Assembly: GCF_017068395.1 (NCBI RefSeq)
Contig: NZ_CP070615.1
Span: 124,001-188,000, forward strand
From: Rhodococcus pseudokoreensis
GTDB lineage: Bacteria; Actinomycetota; Actinomycetes; Mycobacteriales; Mycobacteriaceae
Direction: 5' to 3'
Length of the DNA: 64,000 nt
The notes under the pieces are model-generated. The model ran no database searches. It saw only the letters and a list, made by a program, of their open reading frames with translations, and had not been told where the DNA came from. Made by a program: the position numbers and the translations under genes. Below are positions 54,477-63,129 of the stretch, piece after piece. Positions within the stretch are counted from its first letter, which is position 1. Every line of letters begins with the position of its first letter.

Positions 54477-55279
54477 ATCGGCAACACGACGGCGGTGACG
54501 AATTCGTTGCGCAGCCAGCCGACGAACAGCTCCCACGCCCCGCTGAGCAACGCCAGCCCTACCGCGACGAGCAGGACGCCGCCGACGATCTGGATCGTGC
54601 GGGCATGGCGGCGTAGCCAACCGATTCCCCGCAGCGCCTTCGCGGACCCGAATGCGAGCACCACGAACGGCAATCCGAGGCCGAGGCAGTACGCGATGAT
54701 CAATCCCACCCCGCGTGCGGCGGTGGCACCCTCGGTTCCGGCGGCGACCGAGAGCACCCCGGCCAGGGTAGGACCGAGGCACGGTGTCCAGCCCAACGCG
54801 AACACCCCGCCCAGCAACGGTGCGCCGGCCAACGAGGAGATGCGGCGCGGACTGAATCGGGTGTCCTTCTGGAGGGTGGGAATGAGCCCGAGGAACGCCA
54901 GTCCCATGACGATGGTGATCACTCCGCCGCCGCGTTGGAGCAGTTCCTGGTTGATCCGAAGGGCCCCGATCACACCGAACACCGACGCGGTCGCCAGGAC
55001 GAACACCACGGTGAATCCGGCCACGAACAGTGCTGCGGCCCCGGCTATGCGCCACCGGTCCGCACTTGGGGTGCGGGCGTCGCCTGCGGTGACCGCGGGG
55101 GTCTCGGCGCCGGAAATCCCGGCGAGGTAGGACAGATATCCCGGTACCAGCGGTACGACACACGGAGAGGCGAAGGACACCAGACCTGCCAACACGCAGG
55201 CGGCGAACGCGAGCAGTAGCGGTCCGGTCGCGGCCGCGGTCTGGAAGCTCGCCCCGATTCCCTCCGCCAGGATTGTCAT
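54473..55279 (-). CDS. ccdA: CcdA-type thiol electron carrier across the membrane
   Basis: This six-helix protein moves electrons from cytoplasmic thioredoxin to ResA. It has 268 residues. The active Cys lie in [22 protein letters not shown] (helix 1) and [15 protein letters not shown] (helix 4), the standard SPC and TPC motifs. The ATG overlaps the resA1 stop and its own stop overlaps resB, so the three are coupled. Confidence 0.94.
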   Translation of the reverse strand: MTILAEGIGASFQTAAATGPLLLAFAACVLAGLVSFASPCVVPLVPGYLSYLAGISGAETPAVTAGDARTPSADRWRIAGAAALFVAGFTVVFVLATASVFGVIGALRINQELLQRGGGVITIVMGLAFLGLIPTLQKDTRFSPRRISSLAGAPLLGGVFALGWTPCLGPTLAGVLSVAAGTEGATAARGVGLIIAYCLGLGLPFVVLAFGSAKALRGIGWLRRHARTIQIVGGVLLVAVGLALLSGAWELFVGWLRNEFVTAVVLPI

Positions 55280-55911
55280 TGCTCGGCCGCCACTCGTTCG
55301 ATCACCGGCTGCAGGTCTTCGGCCAACAATGCCCGCAAGAACACCGCGGCCACACGATGGTTCCGGTCGAGTACCAAGGTGGAGGGAATGACGCTGGTGG
55401 GATAACTCCCGCCCAAGGCTATGAGGGTGCGCATGGGTGGGTCGTAGATCGAGGGGTATGTCACTTGATTGTCGATGACGAAGTCCTGGGCCTTGTCCCG
55501 CTGAGGGTCGCGAACATTGATTCCGAGGAACTGAACCCCGAGGTCTTTGGTTGCGGCGTAAGCGCGTTCGAGATCGTCGGCCTCGGACCGGCACGGCGCG
55601 CACCACTGACCCCAGAGGTTGATCACCACTACCTGTCCGGCGTAATCCGCCAGCGACACCGACTTGTCATCGGTCATCAGATCGGGGCCGGAGAGGGGAC
55701 CGATCTTCCCCCGGCCCTCCGGTGGGTCGTAGAGGATGTCGGTTTGCCCGCCCGGGGAAACGAAATCGAAGGTTCCGCCCTGGGCCACCGCGTCGGAGCC
55801 GGACGCGCAGCCGGTCAACGCGATCACCACCGCCGCGCACAGTGCGAGCACTGCGACCGTTCGCGACCGCCGATTGGACGACTCGCCCACTCGCGCGCGC
55901 TGCCGCATCAT
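55276..55911 (-). CDS. resA: TlpA/ResA-like thioredoxin lipoprotein 1
   Basis: This extracytoplasmic reductase of apocytochrome c thiols has 211 residues, with a lipobox at VIALTGC. The active site is [17 protein letters not shown] (CAPC). The central ResA-type insert is present, and the cis-Pro is in [11 protein letters not shown]. It overlaps both neighbours by 4 bases. Confidence 0.92.
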   Translation of the reverse strand: MMRQRARVGESSNRRSRTVAVLALCAAVVIALTGCASGSDAVAQGGTFDFVSPGGQTDILYDPPEGRGKIGPLSGPDLMTDDKSVSLADYAGQVVVINLWGQWCAPCRSEADDLERAYAATKDLGVQFLGINVRDPQRDKAQDFVIDNQVTYPSIYDPPMRTLIALGGSYPTSVIPSTLVLDRNHRVAAVFLRALLAEDLQPVIERVAAEQ

Positions 55912-56540
55912 CGGATCACCTCACTTACCGTGGAACGAATCTCGGCCGGGTCACCGAAGACCGCTGGTGTGGTGATCCGTTCGACCGAACCATCTTGCTT
56001 GACAACGAAATTCAACGGCAGCACGGGAGGCGCGGACAATGCCTTCTGCGCTGCACCGGAATCTTGGAATGACGGGTAATGGGCACCCACCTCGGCCAGA
56101 AACCCCAGAGCAGCGGCGGGGTCATCTTGCACATTGATCCCCACGACAGGAATGGATCCGGGCTCGTTTGCATACGCGTCGAGCACGGGAATCTCCTCCC
56201 TGCACGGCCCGCACCAGGACGCCCATAAATTGACCAGGGTTGGTTCACCACTCACCGCTGCCCCGAGGTCGACCGTGTCCGTGGAACCCAGACACCGCAC
56301 CATCACGCCAAGTAATTGCGCATCGGTCGGTGGTGAGGTTGCAGGTTCCGGACACGGCCGCAGGCGCGCCCCCTCGGCAGCCTCAACCAACTCGGGCCCG
56401 TCGATCGCAGAGTCGGAGGCCCGCGCCCCCTCTCTCCTCGCGGACGGCGTGTCAGCCGACTCCGAACGCGGCCAGATCGCCACGATCAACACCACGATCA
56501 CGGCCAGGAAAAAAATCAGCCATCGACTCCCAGACCGCAC
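55908..56540 (-). CDS. TlpA/ResA-like thioredoxin protein 2
   Basis: This 210-residue protein has an uncleaved N-terminal anchor (WLIFFLAVIVVLIVAIW), an acidic linker with a Cys pair (LRPCPEPATSPPTDAQLLGVMVRC) and a thioredoxin domain with LWASWCGPCREEIPVLD (CGPC). The GTG at 56540 follows AAAGGGAA; the longer frame upstream runs through the operator and is not used. Two consecutive ResA-like genes may split reduction of apocytochrome c from reduction of another target, such as a copper site. Confidence 0.92.
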   Translation of the reverse strand: MRSGSRWLIFFLAVIVVLIVAIWPRSESADTPSARREGARASDSAIDGPELVEAAEGARLRPCPEPATSPPTDAQLLGVMVRCLGSTDTVDLGAAVSGEPTLVNLWASWCGPCREEIPVLDAYANEPGSIPVVGINVQDDPAAALGFLAEVGAHYPSFQDSGAAQKALSAPPVLPLNFVVKQDGSVERITTPAVFGDPAEIRSTVSEVIR

Positions 56541-56570
56541 GTGTTGTTTCCCTTTCTTCAATGGTCGGTC

Positions 56571-56621
56571 GCACCACGACCACCAACTACTATTGCGCAT
56601 AGTAGTTGGCGGTCGTGGTGC
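56571..56621. repeat. 51-bp inverted repeat containing operator O19
   Basis: Arms of 23 bases (56571-56593 and 56599-56621) pair with one mismatch around TGCGC. The inner half of each arm is the operator. The outer halves (GCACCACGACC) are GC-rich and not part of any other operator. Confidence 0.92.
56588..56604. promoter_or_regulatory. BlaI-type operator O19 (resA2-resA1-ccdA-resB-lnt)
   Basis: The site matches 13 of 14 fixed positions (TACTATT-GCG-CATAGTA). It lies 48 bases upstream of the resA2 start. Confidence 0.87.
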
Positions 56622-56931
56622 GGGGTCTGGAGGCGGCACTCGCTCATCCCGACGCGACGAACGATTCGAGGCCCCTCGTCCCCCGGACAACGCCCCCGGC
56701 CCGCTTACCGATCGCGTCGCCCGCCTACAGCAAGGGCGCTACCGTGGTTGTGGTCGAACGGGACACGACCGTCACTCGCCGAAGTTCTCGTCATCGGCAA
56801 CGCCGGTCGGCGCCGCCCGCAACCATCACTGCTGGGTCTGACCGCCGCACCCACCACCACGGGGCGCCGTGCACGTGACCCGGGGATCTGCGCATTCCCG
56901 CTGTTTCGAAGCACGACCGGTAGTCAGGTGG
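56622..56931. other. Intergenic region without recognisable gene
   Basis: This lies between the inverted repeat and the 3' end of the sensor-kinase fragment. I searched the minus frames for the missing ATPase domain of that kinase and saw none. Confidence 0.45.
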
Positions 56932-57867
56932 TCAGGTGGCCGCCGCGGCGTCGCTCTCCCTCGCGCGGTCTACCAGTGCGCCGACTCGGCGGGAGATCTC
57001 TTCGATCTGCTCGACGACATCAGTAGACAGCGCATTGCGTTCAGCATCGCTCAGACTCGGCCCGAGTCCATTGCTGACCATGATCAGAAACTCCAGATTG
57101 GTGCGCAACGCCGTTAGGGGAGTCAGGAGTTCGCGGCCGGCATCGACGATCAAAGCCCGTTGATGATCGCGAGAGCGGCGCAGGCTCTCGAGCATCACGT
57201 TGAAACGACGTGCGAACTGGGCGAGTTCGTCCTCCCCTCGGACCGGGATCGGTTGCAGGTCCTGTGTCTGTGCAATGCTCTCGGTCGAGAGCATGAGACG
57301 GCGCACCGGTCTGAGCCCGGTACGGATCGCGACGGATCCTGCCAGGACCGACAGCACGATGACGAGAGCGCCGAGAGATGTCAACGCCAGCAGTAGCTTG
57401 TTCAGCATAGTTCTGGTCGGCTGCAGGGACTCGGCGACGACGATGGTCTCGCCGGTGGGTGCCCGTTTCGCAAGGACCTGATATCCGCCGAGTTCGCGGA
57501 CGGACACAGGCGCTCGGCCCTGGGCCACGTCCATCTCCGGCCCGTCCCGTAGTGCGTCCTCTTCGGCAAAGGGCGAGTTGCTGTGATCGGCCGCGATCAC
57601 GTCACCAGACCGGGTAATCAACGCGACTTTGAGGGTCTGTCCGCCGCCGACCCCGAAGAATGACAGGGGTGCACCGGATGCTGAGCTGGCAACGAATACG
57701 TCGACCTTGCGGCTGAGACGATCGTTGACTTGAGTACGCAGGGAATGCTCGGTGACCAGATAGATCGCCACCACGGACACGAAAACGGCGATCGCAGCCA
57801 GAGCGGCCGTCAGCATATTCACCCGCACACGCAGCGACGTGCGTGATTCCTTATGCACTACCATCAT
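56932..57867 (-). CDS. Degenerate sensor histidine kinase without ATPase domain
   Basis: This 311-residue protein resembles the N-terminal two thirds of MprB-type kinases. It has helix 1 (MLTAALAAIAVFVSVVAIYLV), an extracytoplasmic domain to about residue 150, helix 2 (LTSLGALVIVLSVLAGSVAI), a HAMP domain (GLRPVRRLMLSTESIAQTQD) and a dimerisation helix. The phosphoacceptor motif, normally AGHELRTPLT, reads AGRELLTPLT, so the His is Arg. The protein ends soon after with no ATP-binding domain, and no response regulator is next to it. It cannot signal as a normal kinase. It may be a relic, or a membrane sensor that acts by pairing with another kinase. Confidence 0.8.
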   Translation of the reverse strand: MMVVHKESRTSLRVRVNMLTAALAAIAVFVSVVAIYLVTEHSLRTQVNDRLSRKVDVFVASSASGAPLSFFGVGGGQTLKVALITRSGDVIAADHSNSPFAEEDALRDGPEMDVAQGRAPVSVRELGGYQVLAKRAPTGETIVVAESLQPTRTMLNKLLLALTSLGALVIVLSVLAGSVAIRTGLRPVRRLMLSTESIAQTQDLQPIPVRGEDELAQFARRFNVMLESLRRSRDHQRALIVDAGRELLTPLTALRTNLEFLIMVSNGLGPSLSDAERNALSTDVVEQIEEISRRVGALVDRARESDAAAAT

Positions 57868-57967
57868 CGGCGGACAGCCCGATCGCGCGCAGATCCGATT
57901 GAGCGGGAAGGACAGGCCGGCATCAGGCCAGTTTGACGTACCTGGCTGAGACCTCGCTGAGAGTGCT

Positions 57968-58216
57968 CTACCAGGCCGAAGGGCCGGTCTCCGGCAAGTG
58001 CGTGAACGAGACCGCAGCGCCCGAATTCATGTGGTCGCCGCTGTCTTCAGATTTGATTAGAACGCCCAGCAGCGTGAGAGTTGCGAGAAAAACAAACAAT
58101 CCCAGCAGGGTTACCAACCATGGCGGACACCTCTTCTGCTCCTTCGTCGCGGGGGAACTGTCCGGCGTGACTGTCATGTCCGGTTTCTTACCAGACGAAC
58201 GCAGCCCGCCCGACAT
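57968..58216 (-). CDS. Small single-helix membrane protein
   Basis: The predicted 82-residue protein starts at the ATG 58216 after GGAG with 5-base spacing. A hydrophilic lead (MTVTPDSSPATKEQKRC) is followed by one helix (PPWLVTLLGLFVFLATLTLLGVLI) and a Ser/Asp/His-containing tail. I do not recognise a family. It lies upstream of the degenerate kinase, in the same direction. Confidence 0.45.
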   Translation of the reverse strand: MSGGLRSSGKKPDMTVTPDSSPATKEQKRCPPWLVTLLGLFVFLATLTLLGVLIKSEDSGDHMNSGAAVSFTHLPETGPSAW

Positions 58217-58287
58217 GCAGCTCCGACGAAGGCTTGGCGGTACATTGGGCGGGCCGAACCCGTCCGCACACGATCAACAGATTCCGC

Positions 58288-58331
58288 ACGCAGATCGGCG
58301 GGACGGGGTCTTCGGGCGGACCGATCTGCGT
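58288..58331. terminator. Inverted repeat downstream of the Cys/Met-rich peptide gene
   Basis: Perfect 11-base arms ACGCAGATCGG and CCGATCTGCGT are separated by 22 bases. They lie just after the stop of the 58341-58439 gene (minus strand), where a terminator would be expected. Confidence 0.5.
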
Positions 58332-58340
58332 CTAGCTAAG

Positions 58341-58439
58341 CTAGCAGCACATCATTCCTGCGCACATGTCGCACATTCCGCTTGCCATCATCATCTGGCA
58401 ATTCCACCATGTCTGCAGGTTCATCAGTAGGTCTTGCAT
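58341..58439 (-). CDS. 32-residue Cys/Met-rich peptide, candidate copper binder
   Basis: MQDLLMNLQTWWNCQMMMAS, then GMCDMCAGMMCC, holds five Cys and nine Met in 32 residues, including a CDMC pair and a final CC. AAGGAG stands 7 bases before the ATG, and a hairpin follows the stop. The composition suggests a Cu(I) metallothionein-like peptide, comparable in idea but not in sequence to mycobacterial MymT. It is far too short for ordinary gene finders. No BlaI-type operator is nearby. It could also be a chance frame, although both ribosome site and terminator argue against this. Confidence 0.5.
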   Translation of the reverse strand: MQDLLMNLQTWWNCQMMMASGMCDMCAGMMCC

Positions 58440-58473
58440 GCGCTTCTCCTTCTGCCTCCGGTTGCCGTCGCGG

Positions 58474-58602
58474 TCACGCGGCACCCTCCGCGCTGATCAG
58501 CTGGTCCGAGGCGCCGGCCGGTGGGTGCATCCCGATCCAGATGATCCTGGCGCGCCCATCAGCCGAAACCACTGTCGGCACTCGACGAGAACTCGCGATC
58601 AT
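58474..58602 (-). CDS. Possible small gene upstream of the Cys/Met-rich peptide
   Basis: A frame of 42 codons beginning MIASSRRVPTVVSADGRARI and ending GASDQLISAEGAA looks protein-like and ends 34 bases before the Cys/Met-rich peptide gene, in the same direction. The ribosome site is poor and the frame is open further upstream. It may be the tail of a decayed gene. Confidence 0.25.
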   Translation of the reverse strand: MIASSRRVPTVVSADGRARIIWIGMHPPAGASDQLISAEGAA

Positions 58603-59495
58603 GTTGCGCTGTAGCGTGAGGCGCTGCACTACACGGTGGGCGACAGACGTTGTGCATAGAATTTCTGACCGCAGGGATATCAGAAGACCTCGGCACTCCC
58701 CGCAAAGCACTCCCCGCAAACTCCCAGGAAACCGTGCAGTCGACTTCTGAAATTGACATTCGGCGTGGAGCGCCGTTCTCGGGTGTGCCGGTATGGGGCC
58801 GGTATAGGGATGGCCGAAACGGGACCCTGGTGACCGCATAACGGCGCTCAGCTCGCCGCCCCGACCGGATCCAGAATGAGCAAACGACGCCACTCGCAAC
58901 TGTCGACGGATACCCGTCCGAATCGATCCCGGCACCGCCAGTTCAATGGGAATGCATACCCGGGGAAACGACCGACTCAAGCATGGCTTCCCGTTCTCGG
59001 CGGGCCGTGGTTGCCCTGATGTGGCGGGAACTGTCAGGCGGATTCGAGTGAGTCGGCCTCGTCGAGCGAGTCCCAGACGATCTCGTAGCGCCTGGTCATG
59101 TCGTCGGAGTCGGCGAGGAGCGCGTCGAACAGCGACCGGGGAGGCGCGCCACGACCGCGGCCGTGCCGCGATCTCACGCGGGGAGAAGAGGGGGTTGGTT
59201 GGGTGGCGTTGGTACAGGGTAAAGCTGCTCTGAGATAAGAGCTGTGTCCTCCATCATATTACTGGGCGGTAGTGGTCGAACCCGCAGGATGACCCCAGTC
59301 GGATGCGCCGGCGGTCGTACCGTTCGAGTGGTGGCCCGTATGGTAGGCGGCCCTGTGTAGCTGGACGATTGACCGGATAGCGCGTGCGCTCAATGTATTC
59401 CACACTGTCTCCGGAGCTGCCTCGGATCCGGGATGCTCGGCGTTGTGATGTCGGCACGAATGTTCGGGCCGCGGAGGTAGGCAGGGAGCGGCAGC
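58603..59495. other. Long region with no clear gene
   Basis: About 890 bases. A minus-strand tail near 59037-59150 can be read as SLFDALLADSDDMTRRYEIVWDS, ending in LDEADSLESA and a stop. It looks like the C-terminus of a lost protein, but has no visible beginning. Confidence 0.4.
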
Positions 59496-60515
59496 ATGCG
59501 GGTACATCGACAGATGAGGTGGGTGGCCGCGGCAGCGGGGGTGGGGTTGGCCGCGAGCATTGTTTTGGCACCGGTCGCGGCGGCGGAGGAGGTTCCGGAT
59601 GTGCCCGGGGTGAGCTCGGTGTGGCAGGTCCCGGACCGTGGCGGTCCCGCCCAGGCCGCGCATCCCGATGCCGCCCGGTACGCGCGGCAACACCCGGGAT
59701 CGGTGCCGCCGGGTATCAACGATTTCACCTGCACCCCGACCGGCGGGCACCCGCGGCCGGTGGTGCTGGTGCACGGCACGGACTCGAACGCGTACTCGGA
59801 CTGGGCGGCGCTCGGTCCGCGACTGGCCGGGGCGGGGTACTGCGTGTTCGCGCTGAACTACGGCGGCAAACCCGGAGGCGACAACTACGGAACCGAGGAC
59901 ATGGCGGTCAGCGCCGGCCAGCTGGCGCAGTTCGTGGCCGAGGTCCGCGGCGCGACCGGGGCGGATGAAGTCGACATCGTCGGCTACTCGCAAGGATCGA
60001 CGGTGGCCCGCTATTACGTCAACCGGCTCGGTGGTGCGGCGGCGGTCGATCAGTGGGTCGGCCTCGCCTCACCCACCTATGGGGGCACCATGTTCGGCCT
60101 CGTTCCGGTCCTCGAGCAGACTCCCGGCGGCATGGAGTTGGCGACCGCGGCGCTTCCCCCGGAACTGGTCTCGCCGGCGTTGGAGCAGCAGGCCCAGGGC
60201 TCACCGTTCCTCGACGACCTCAACGGTGGGGCAGACACCGTCCCGGGAACCCGGTACACGACGATCGGCTCGCGGCTCGACGAGGTCATTCAACCGGCGA
60301 CCAACATCGCGTTGCACGATCGGTCGGCGACGAACCTGATGATCCAGGACCTCTGTCCGATCAACCAGTCGGGCCATTTCCGAATGCCCTACGACGAGTA
60401 CACCCTCCAACTCGTGATGGGTGTCCTCGATCCCACAATGCCGCCGGCGCCGCCCTGCACCGCGGTGCCCGCGGGTACCGGGATACTCGAGATGATCCTC
60501 ACCGAGAACTTCTGA
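59496..60515 (+). CDS. Secreted alpha/beta-hydrolase lipase
   Basis: This extracellular triacylglycerol lipase/esterase has 339 residues. The signal peptide (VAAAAGVGLAASIVLAPVAAAEE) is cleaved after AAA. The fold marks are PVVLVHGTDSNAYSDW (oxyanion HG), IVGYSQGSTVARYYV (nucleophile Ser in GYSQG), an Asp in the region before NIALHDRSATNLM, and His in NQSGHFRMPYDEY. This is the LipA/EstA type of actinobacterial secreted lipases with a Pro-rich N-terminal region. No regulon operator was found. Confidence 0.9.
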   Translation: MRVHRQMRWVAAAAGVGLAASIVLAPVAAAEEVPDVPGVSSVWQVPDRGGPAQAAHPDAARYARQHPGSVPPGINDFTCTPTGGHPRPVVLVHGTDSNAYSDWAALGPRLAGAGYCVFALNYGGKPGGDNYGTEDMAVSAGQLAQFVAEVRGATGADEVDIVGYSQGSTVARYYVNRLGGAAAVDQWVGLASPTYGGTMFGLVPVLEQTPGGMELATAALPPELVSPALEQQAQGSPFLDDLNGGADTVPGTRYTTIGSRLDEVIQPATNIALHDRSATNLMIQDLCPINQSGHFRMPYDEYTLQLVMGVLDPTMPPAPPCTAVPAGTGILEMILTENF

Positions 60516-61393
60516 CGGCGGCGGTAACGGAATCACCAGGCTGACGGGTCGCGGCGAAACGGTGGCGCAGCGGGTGAGCGCCACCCCGAACCTCGGCACC
60601 CCAGCGCTTCTTCCGCGCCATCCTGGAATGAGTGGGTGCAGCGGGGCGGATGGCGCCACCATCTGCACTCGACTTTTCCTGCATGGAGGTGTGTTTGCAG
60701 GTCAGATAACACGTGGTCCGACGATACGGCGAGCGACTGCCGCACACCGGCGCTGAAGCGTGCCATCGCCGAGGCAGGCGATGAAATGTCGCCGACCATC
60801 GGCCTCCCGGACGAAATCGAGCCAGGGAAGTTCACGTTTACGTTTACGCTTTGTCCTCGGTGATGGGCGACCAGATGCTTGTACTCGGTGATGGGGCGAC
60901 CAGTCGCGAACGAGATCACCTTCAACTGGGACGGGGATTGGACAACAACCGTGTATGCAGGACATTTCCCTACGCAGACATCTCTCCCGGTTCGAGTGCC
61001 CCCCCGCATACGGTTGGGCATCGTGGCCTGGTCGCACGGACCTCTTGCGTGCCGACACATGGTCAGACCTCGAGGTCGGCGGCTGGGCCCATAGCCCCGG
61101 TGGTGCACCCGGAAGCGGTCTCCCGGACGAGGAACCGGAGAATGTGCTGTACGAGCCACGGACATGGGTCGGGCCGGCCCGTCTGATCGCCGGCGCAGTC
61201 CGGGGCCAGGAACTCCCCGGCCACACTGGGCAGACTTTCCAGTGATTCGCTCACCCGCGCGCCGGTGCCGCCCTGGGGGTTCGCCCGCGGGGACTGTTGG
61301 ATGATCTCGCCGGGATCGAACCCGTAACGGAGCGTCTGTCCGCTCGGATAAAGTCACAGCGTCCTGACGAGACGGCGCAGAGGGGGCGGGCTC
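60516..61393. other. Long region with remnants only
   Basis: Several short frames look protein-like without a start: EITFNWDGDWTTTVYAGHFP (from 60879) and, one frame off, DTWSDLEVGGWAHSPGGAP, then VLYEPRTWVGPARLIAGAV (ending 61245). Together they may be a frameshifted, decayed gene of unknown type. A short repeat ACGTTTACGTTTACG lies near 60833. Confidence 0.4.
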
Positions 61394-62584
61394 ATGCGGC
61401 GACGCTTCAGGGGGTTGCTGGCGGCGGTGCTCGGCGTCATCTTCCTCGCAATCACGGTTCCGGTGCCGGCGAGCGCCGAACCGCTCTATCCGTGGCCCGA
61501 TCCGGATCCGTTCTACCTTGCCCCCGCCGATCTCGGCGCCAAGCAGCCGGGCGATGTGGTCCGTACCCGGCGAATCGACACCTGGATGTACGCCAACTCC
61601 GACGGTTGGCAGATCGCGTTCCGGTCGACGAATTCGGCCGGCAATCCCATTCTGGCGGTCACGACCGTGCTCCTTCCCCGGGGCGTCGCGAATCCACCGT
61701 TGGTGTCGTATCAGGCGATCGTCAACTCGTTGGGAACCAAATGCGCGCCCTCACGAGCGTTGTTCAACCTGGAGATGCAGGAATCGCCCGGAATGTATCT
61801 GGGATTGCAGCGGGGGTGGGCCGTCTCGGTGCCCGATCACCTCGGCCCGACCGGTGCGTACGGAGCGGCCAGGCTCGGCGGCATGATCACGCTGGACAGT
61901 GTTCGCGCGGTGCAGCGGGCATCCGAACTGGGCCTGGCGAATAGTCCCGTTGCCCTGGCGGGTTACTCCGGTGGGGGGATGGCCAGCGCCTGGGCGGCGG
62001 CGCTCGCGCCGACCTATGCCCCCGAGCTGAAGCTCGCCGCGGTGGTGCAGGGCGGGGTTCCGGCGGATCTCGAGCAGATGGCCGAGGGGTTGGGTTTCAA
62101 CCCGCACCCGGGATTCGGGCTCGCCTTCGCGGCGGCCATCGGGCTCGAGCGTGAGTACCCGACCCGGTTGCCGGTGTCCTCGCAGCTCAACGAGACCGGT
62201 CTGTGGTTGCGGGACTGGATGAGCAACGAGTGCCGGCGGTTCCTGCTGTTCCACGGTGCTTTCCGCAACGCCGGGCAGCTGGCGGCGTCGACCAGTCTGA
62301 TGGCGAGTTCGGCGGCGCGGCAGGTGTTGCGGGAGAACAGTCTCCGGTATTTCGAGGGGGTGCCGACGGCGCCGGTGTACATGTGGCACGGCACGCTCGA
62401 TGGGCTCACGCCATTCGATTCGGTGGCGGAGGTGGCGCGTCGATACTGCGCAGCGGGGGCGAAGCTGACGTTCGTGCCGTACGACATCTCCGAGCACATG
62501 ACCACTGCGGTGGTGGGTTTCCCGGATGCGTACGAGTTCATCGCGGCGCGATTCCGGGGGGAGCCCGCGCCGACGCGGTGCTGA
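61394..62584 (+). CDS. Secretory lipase (LIP family)
   Basis: This secreted alpha/beta hydrolase of 396 residues is of the type known as secretory lipase in fungi and actinobacteria. The signal peptide ends VPASAEP. PLYPWPDPDPFYLAP is the family start. The nucleophile motif is ALAGYSGGGMASAWAAALAP (GYSGG), the Asp is in YMWHGTLDGLTPF, and the His is in DISEHMTTAVVGFPDA. The family hydrolyses triacylglycerols or esters. It is monocistronic. Confidence 0.9.
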   Translation: MRRRFRGLLAAVLGVIFLAITVPVPASAEPLYPWPDPDPFYLAPADLGAKQPGDVVRTRRIDTWMYANSDGWQIAFRSTNSAGNPILAVTTVLLPRGVANPPLVSYQAIVNSLGTKCAPSRALFNLEMQESPGMYLGLQRGWAVSVPDHLGPTGAYGAARLGGMITLDSVRAVQRASELGLANSPVALAGYSGGGMASAWAAALAPTYAPELKLAAVVQGGVPADLEQMAEGLGFNPHPGFGLAFAAAIGLEREYPTRLPVSSQLNETGLWLRDWMSNECRRFLLFHGAFRNAGQLAASTSLMASSAARQVLRENSLRYFEGVPTAPVYMWHGTLDGLTPFDSVAEVARRYCAAGAKLTFVPYDISEHMTTAVVGFPDAYEFIAARFRGEPAPTRC

Positions 62585-63129
62585 GGCGGGGCTTCGTCCA
62601 GACAAGATGGGACCGAAGATGAGGGGGAGGTGTCTGATCGCGAGCCACTGGGAGCCTCTGTCCGCGAAGGACGGCGGACTCGGTCGCGAATTCGGTGAAG
62701 TGGTTCCTCATCCGTCTGGTATCGGGCGTGGAGGATCGCAGGGCTGCAACGGTTCTACGTGGCACCGCTGCGGCGCCAGTCTCGGTGCCGCGACCGTGGA
62801 CGCCATCGACCTCGATTCGGCCATGCCCCCGCGTAGGCAGGCGGCTGGCCGCCTACGGCAACCGGGTTCGTCTCGCAGCCGGCTCCGAGACCGACGTGCG
62901 GGCAGCCAATAAAGTTCTCGGCTCCATTGCCACGGTCAGCCTGCCGGCTTCACCGCCACACGCTGCATGCCTCTCGATGAGCGGCACTGACACAATCGGT
63001 TACGCGTCGGCGAACAGGCGGCTCTTACCTCAGCATCGCGGAATTGTGGTCGATGCGGGAATGATCGCGCGCAGTGTATTCCTTGCAGGCGCACTCTGGA
63101 CGATGCGGCTCGGCGGCCGGCGCCACCGC
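62585..63129. other. Intergenic region without recognisable gene
   Basis: This is 545 bases between the lipase and the 3' end of phoD. A short inverted repeat (CGTAGGC and GCCTACG, near 62830-62858) is present. No gene could be supported. Confidence 0.4.

Noticed and set aside
56606..56878. Plus-strand gene divergent from resA2 behind O19
   Set aside because: The frame starts inside the inverted repeat, has no ribosome site, and its sequence is Arg/Thr/Pro-rich without any recognisable motif.
60879..61245. Hypothetical gene between the two lipases
   Set aside because: Two protein-like stretches lie in different frames without a start signal. I describe it as a possible relic only.
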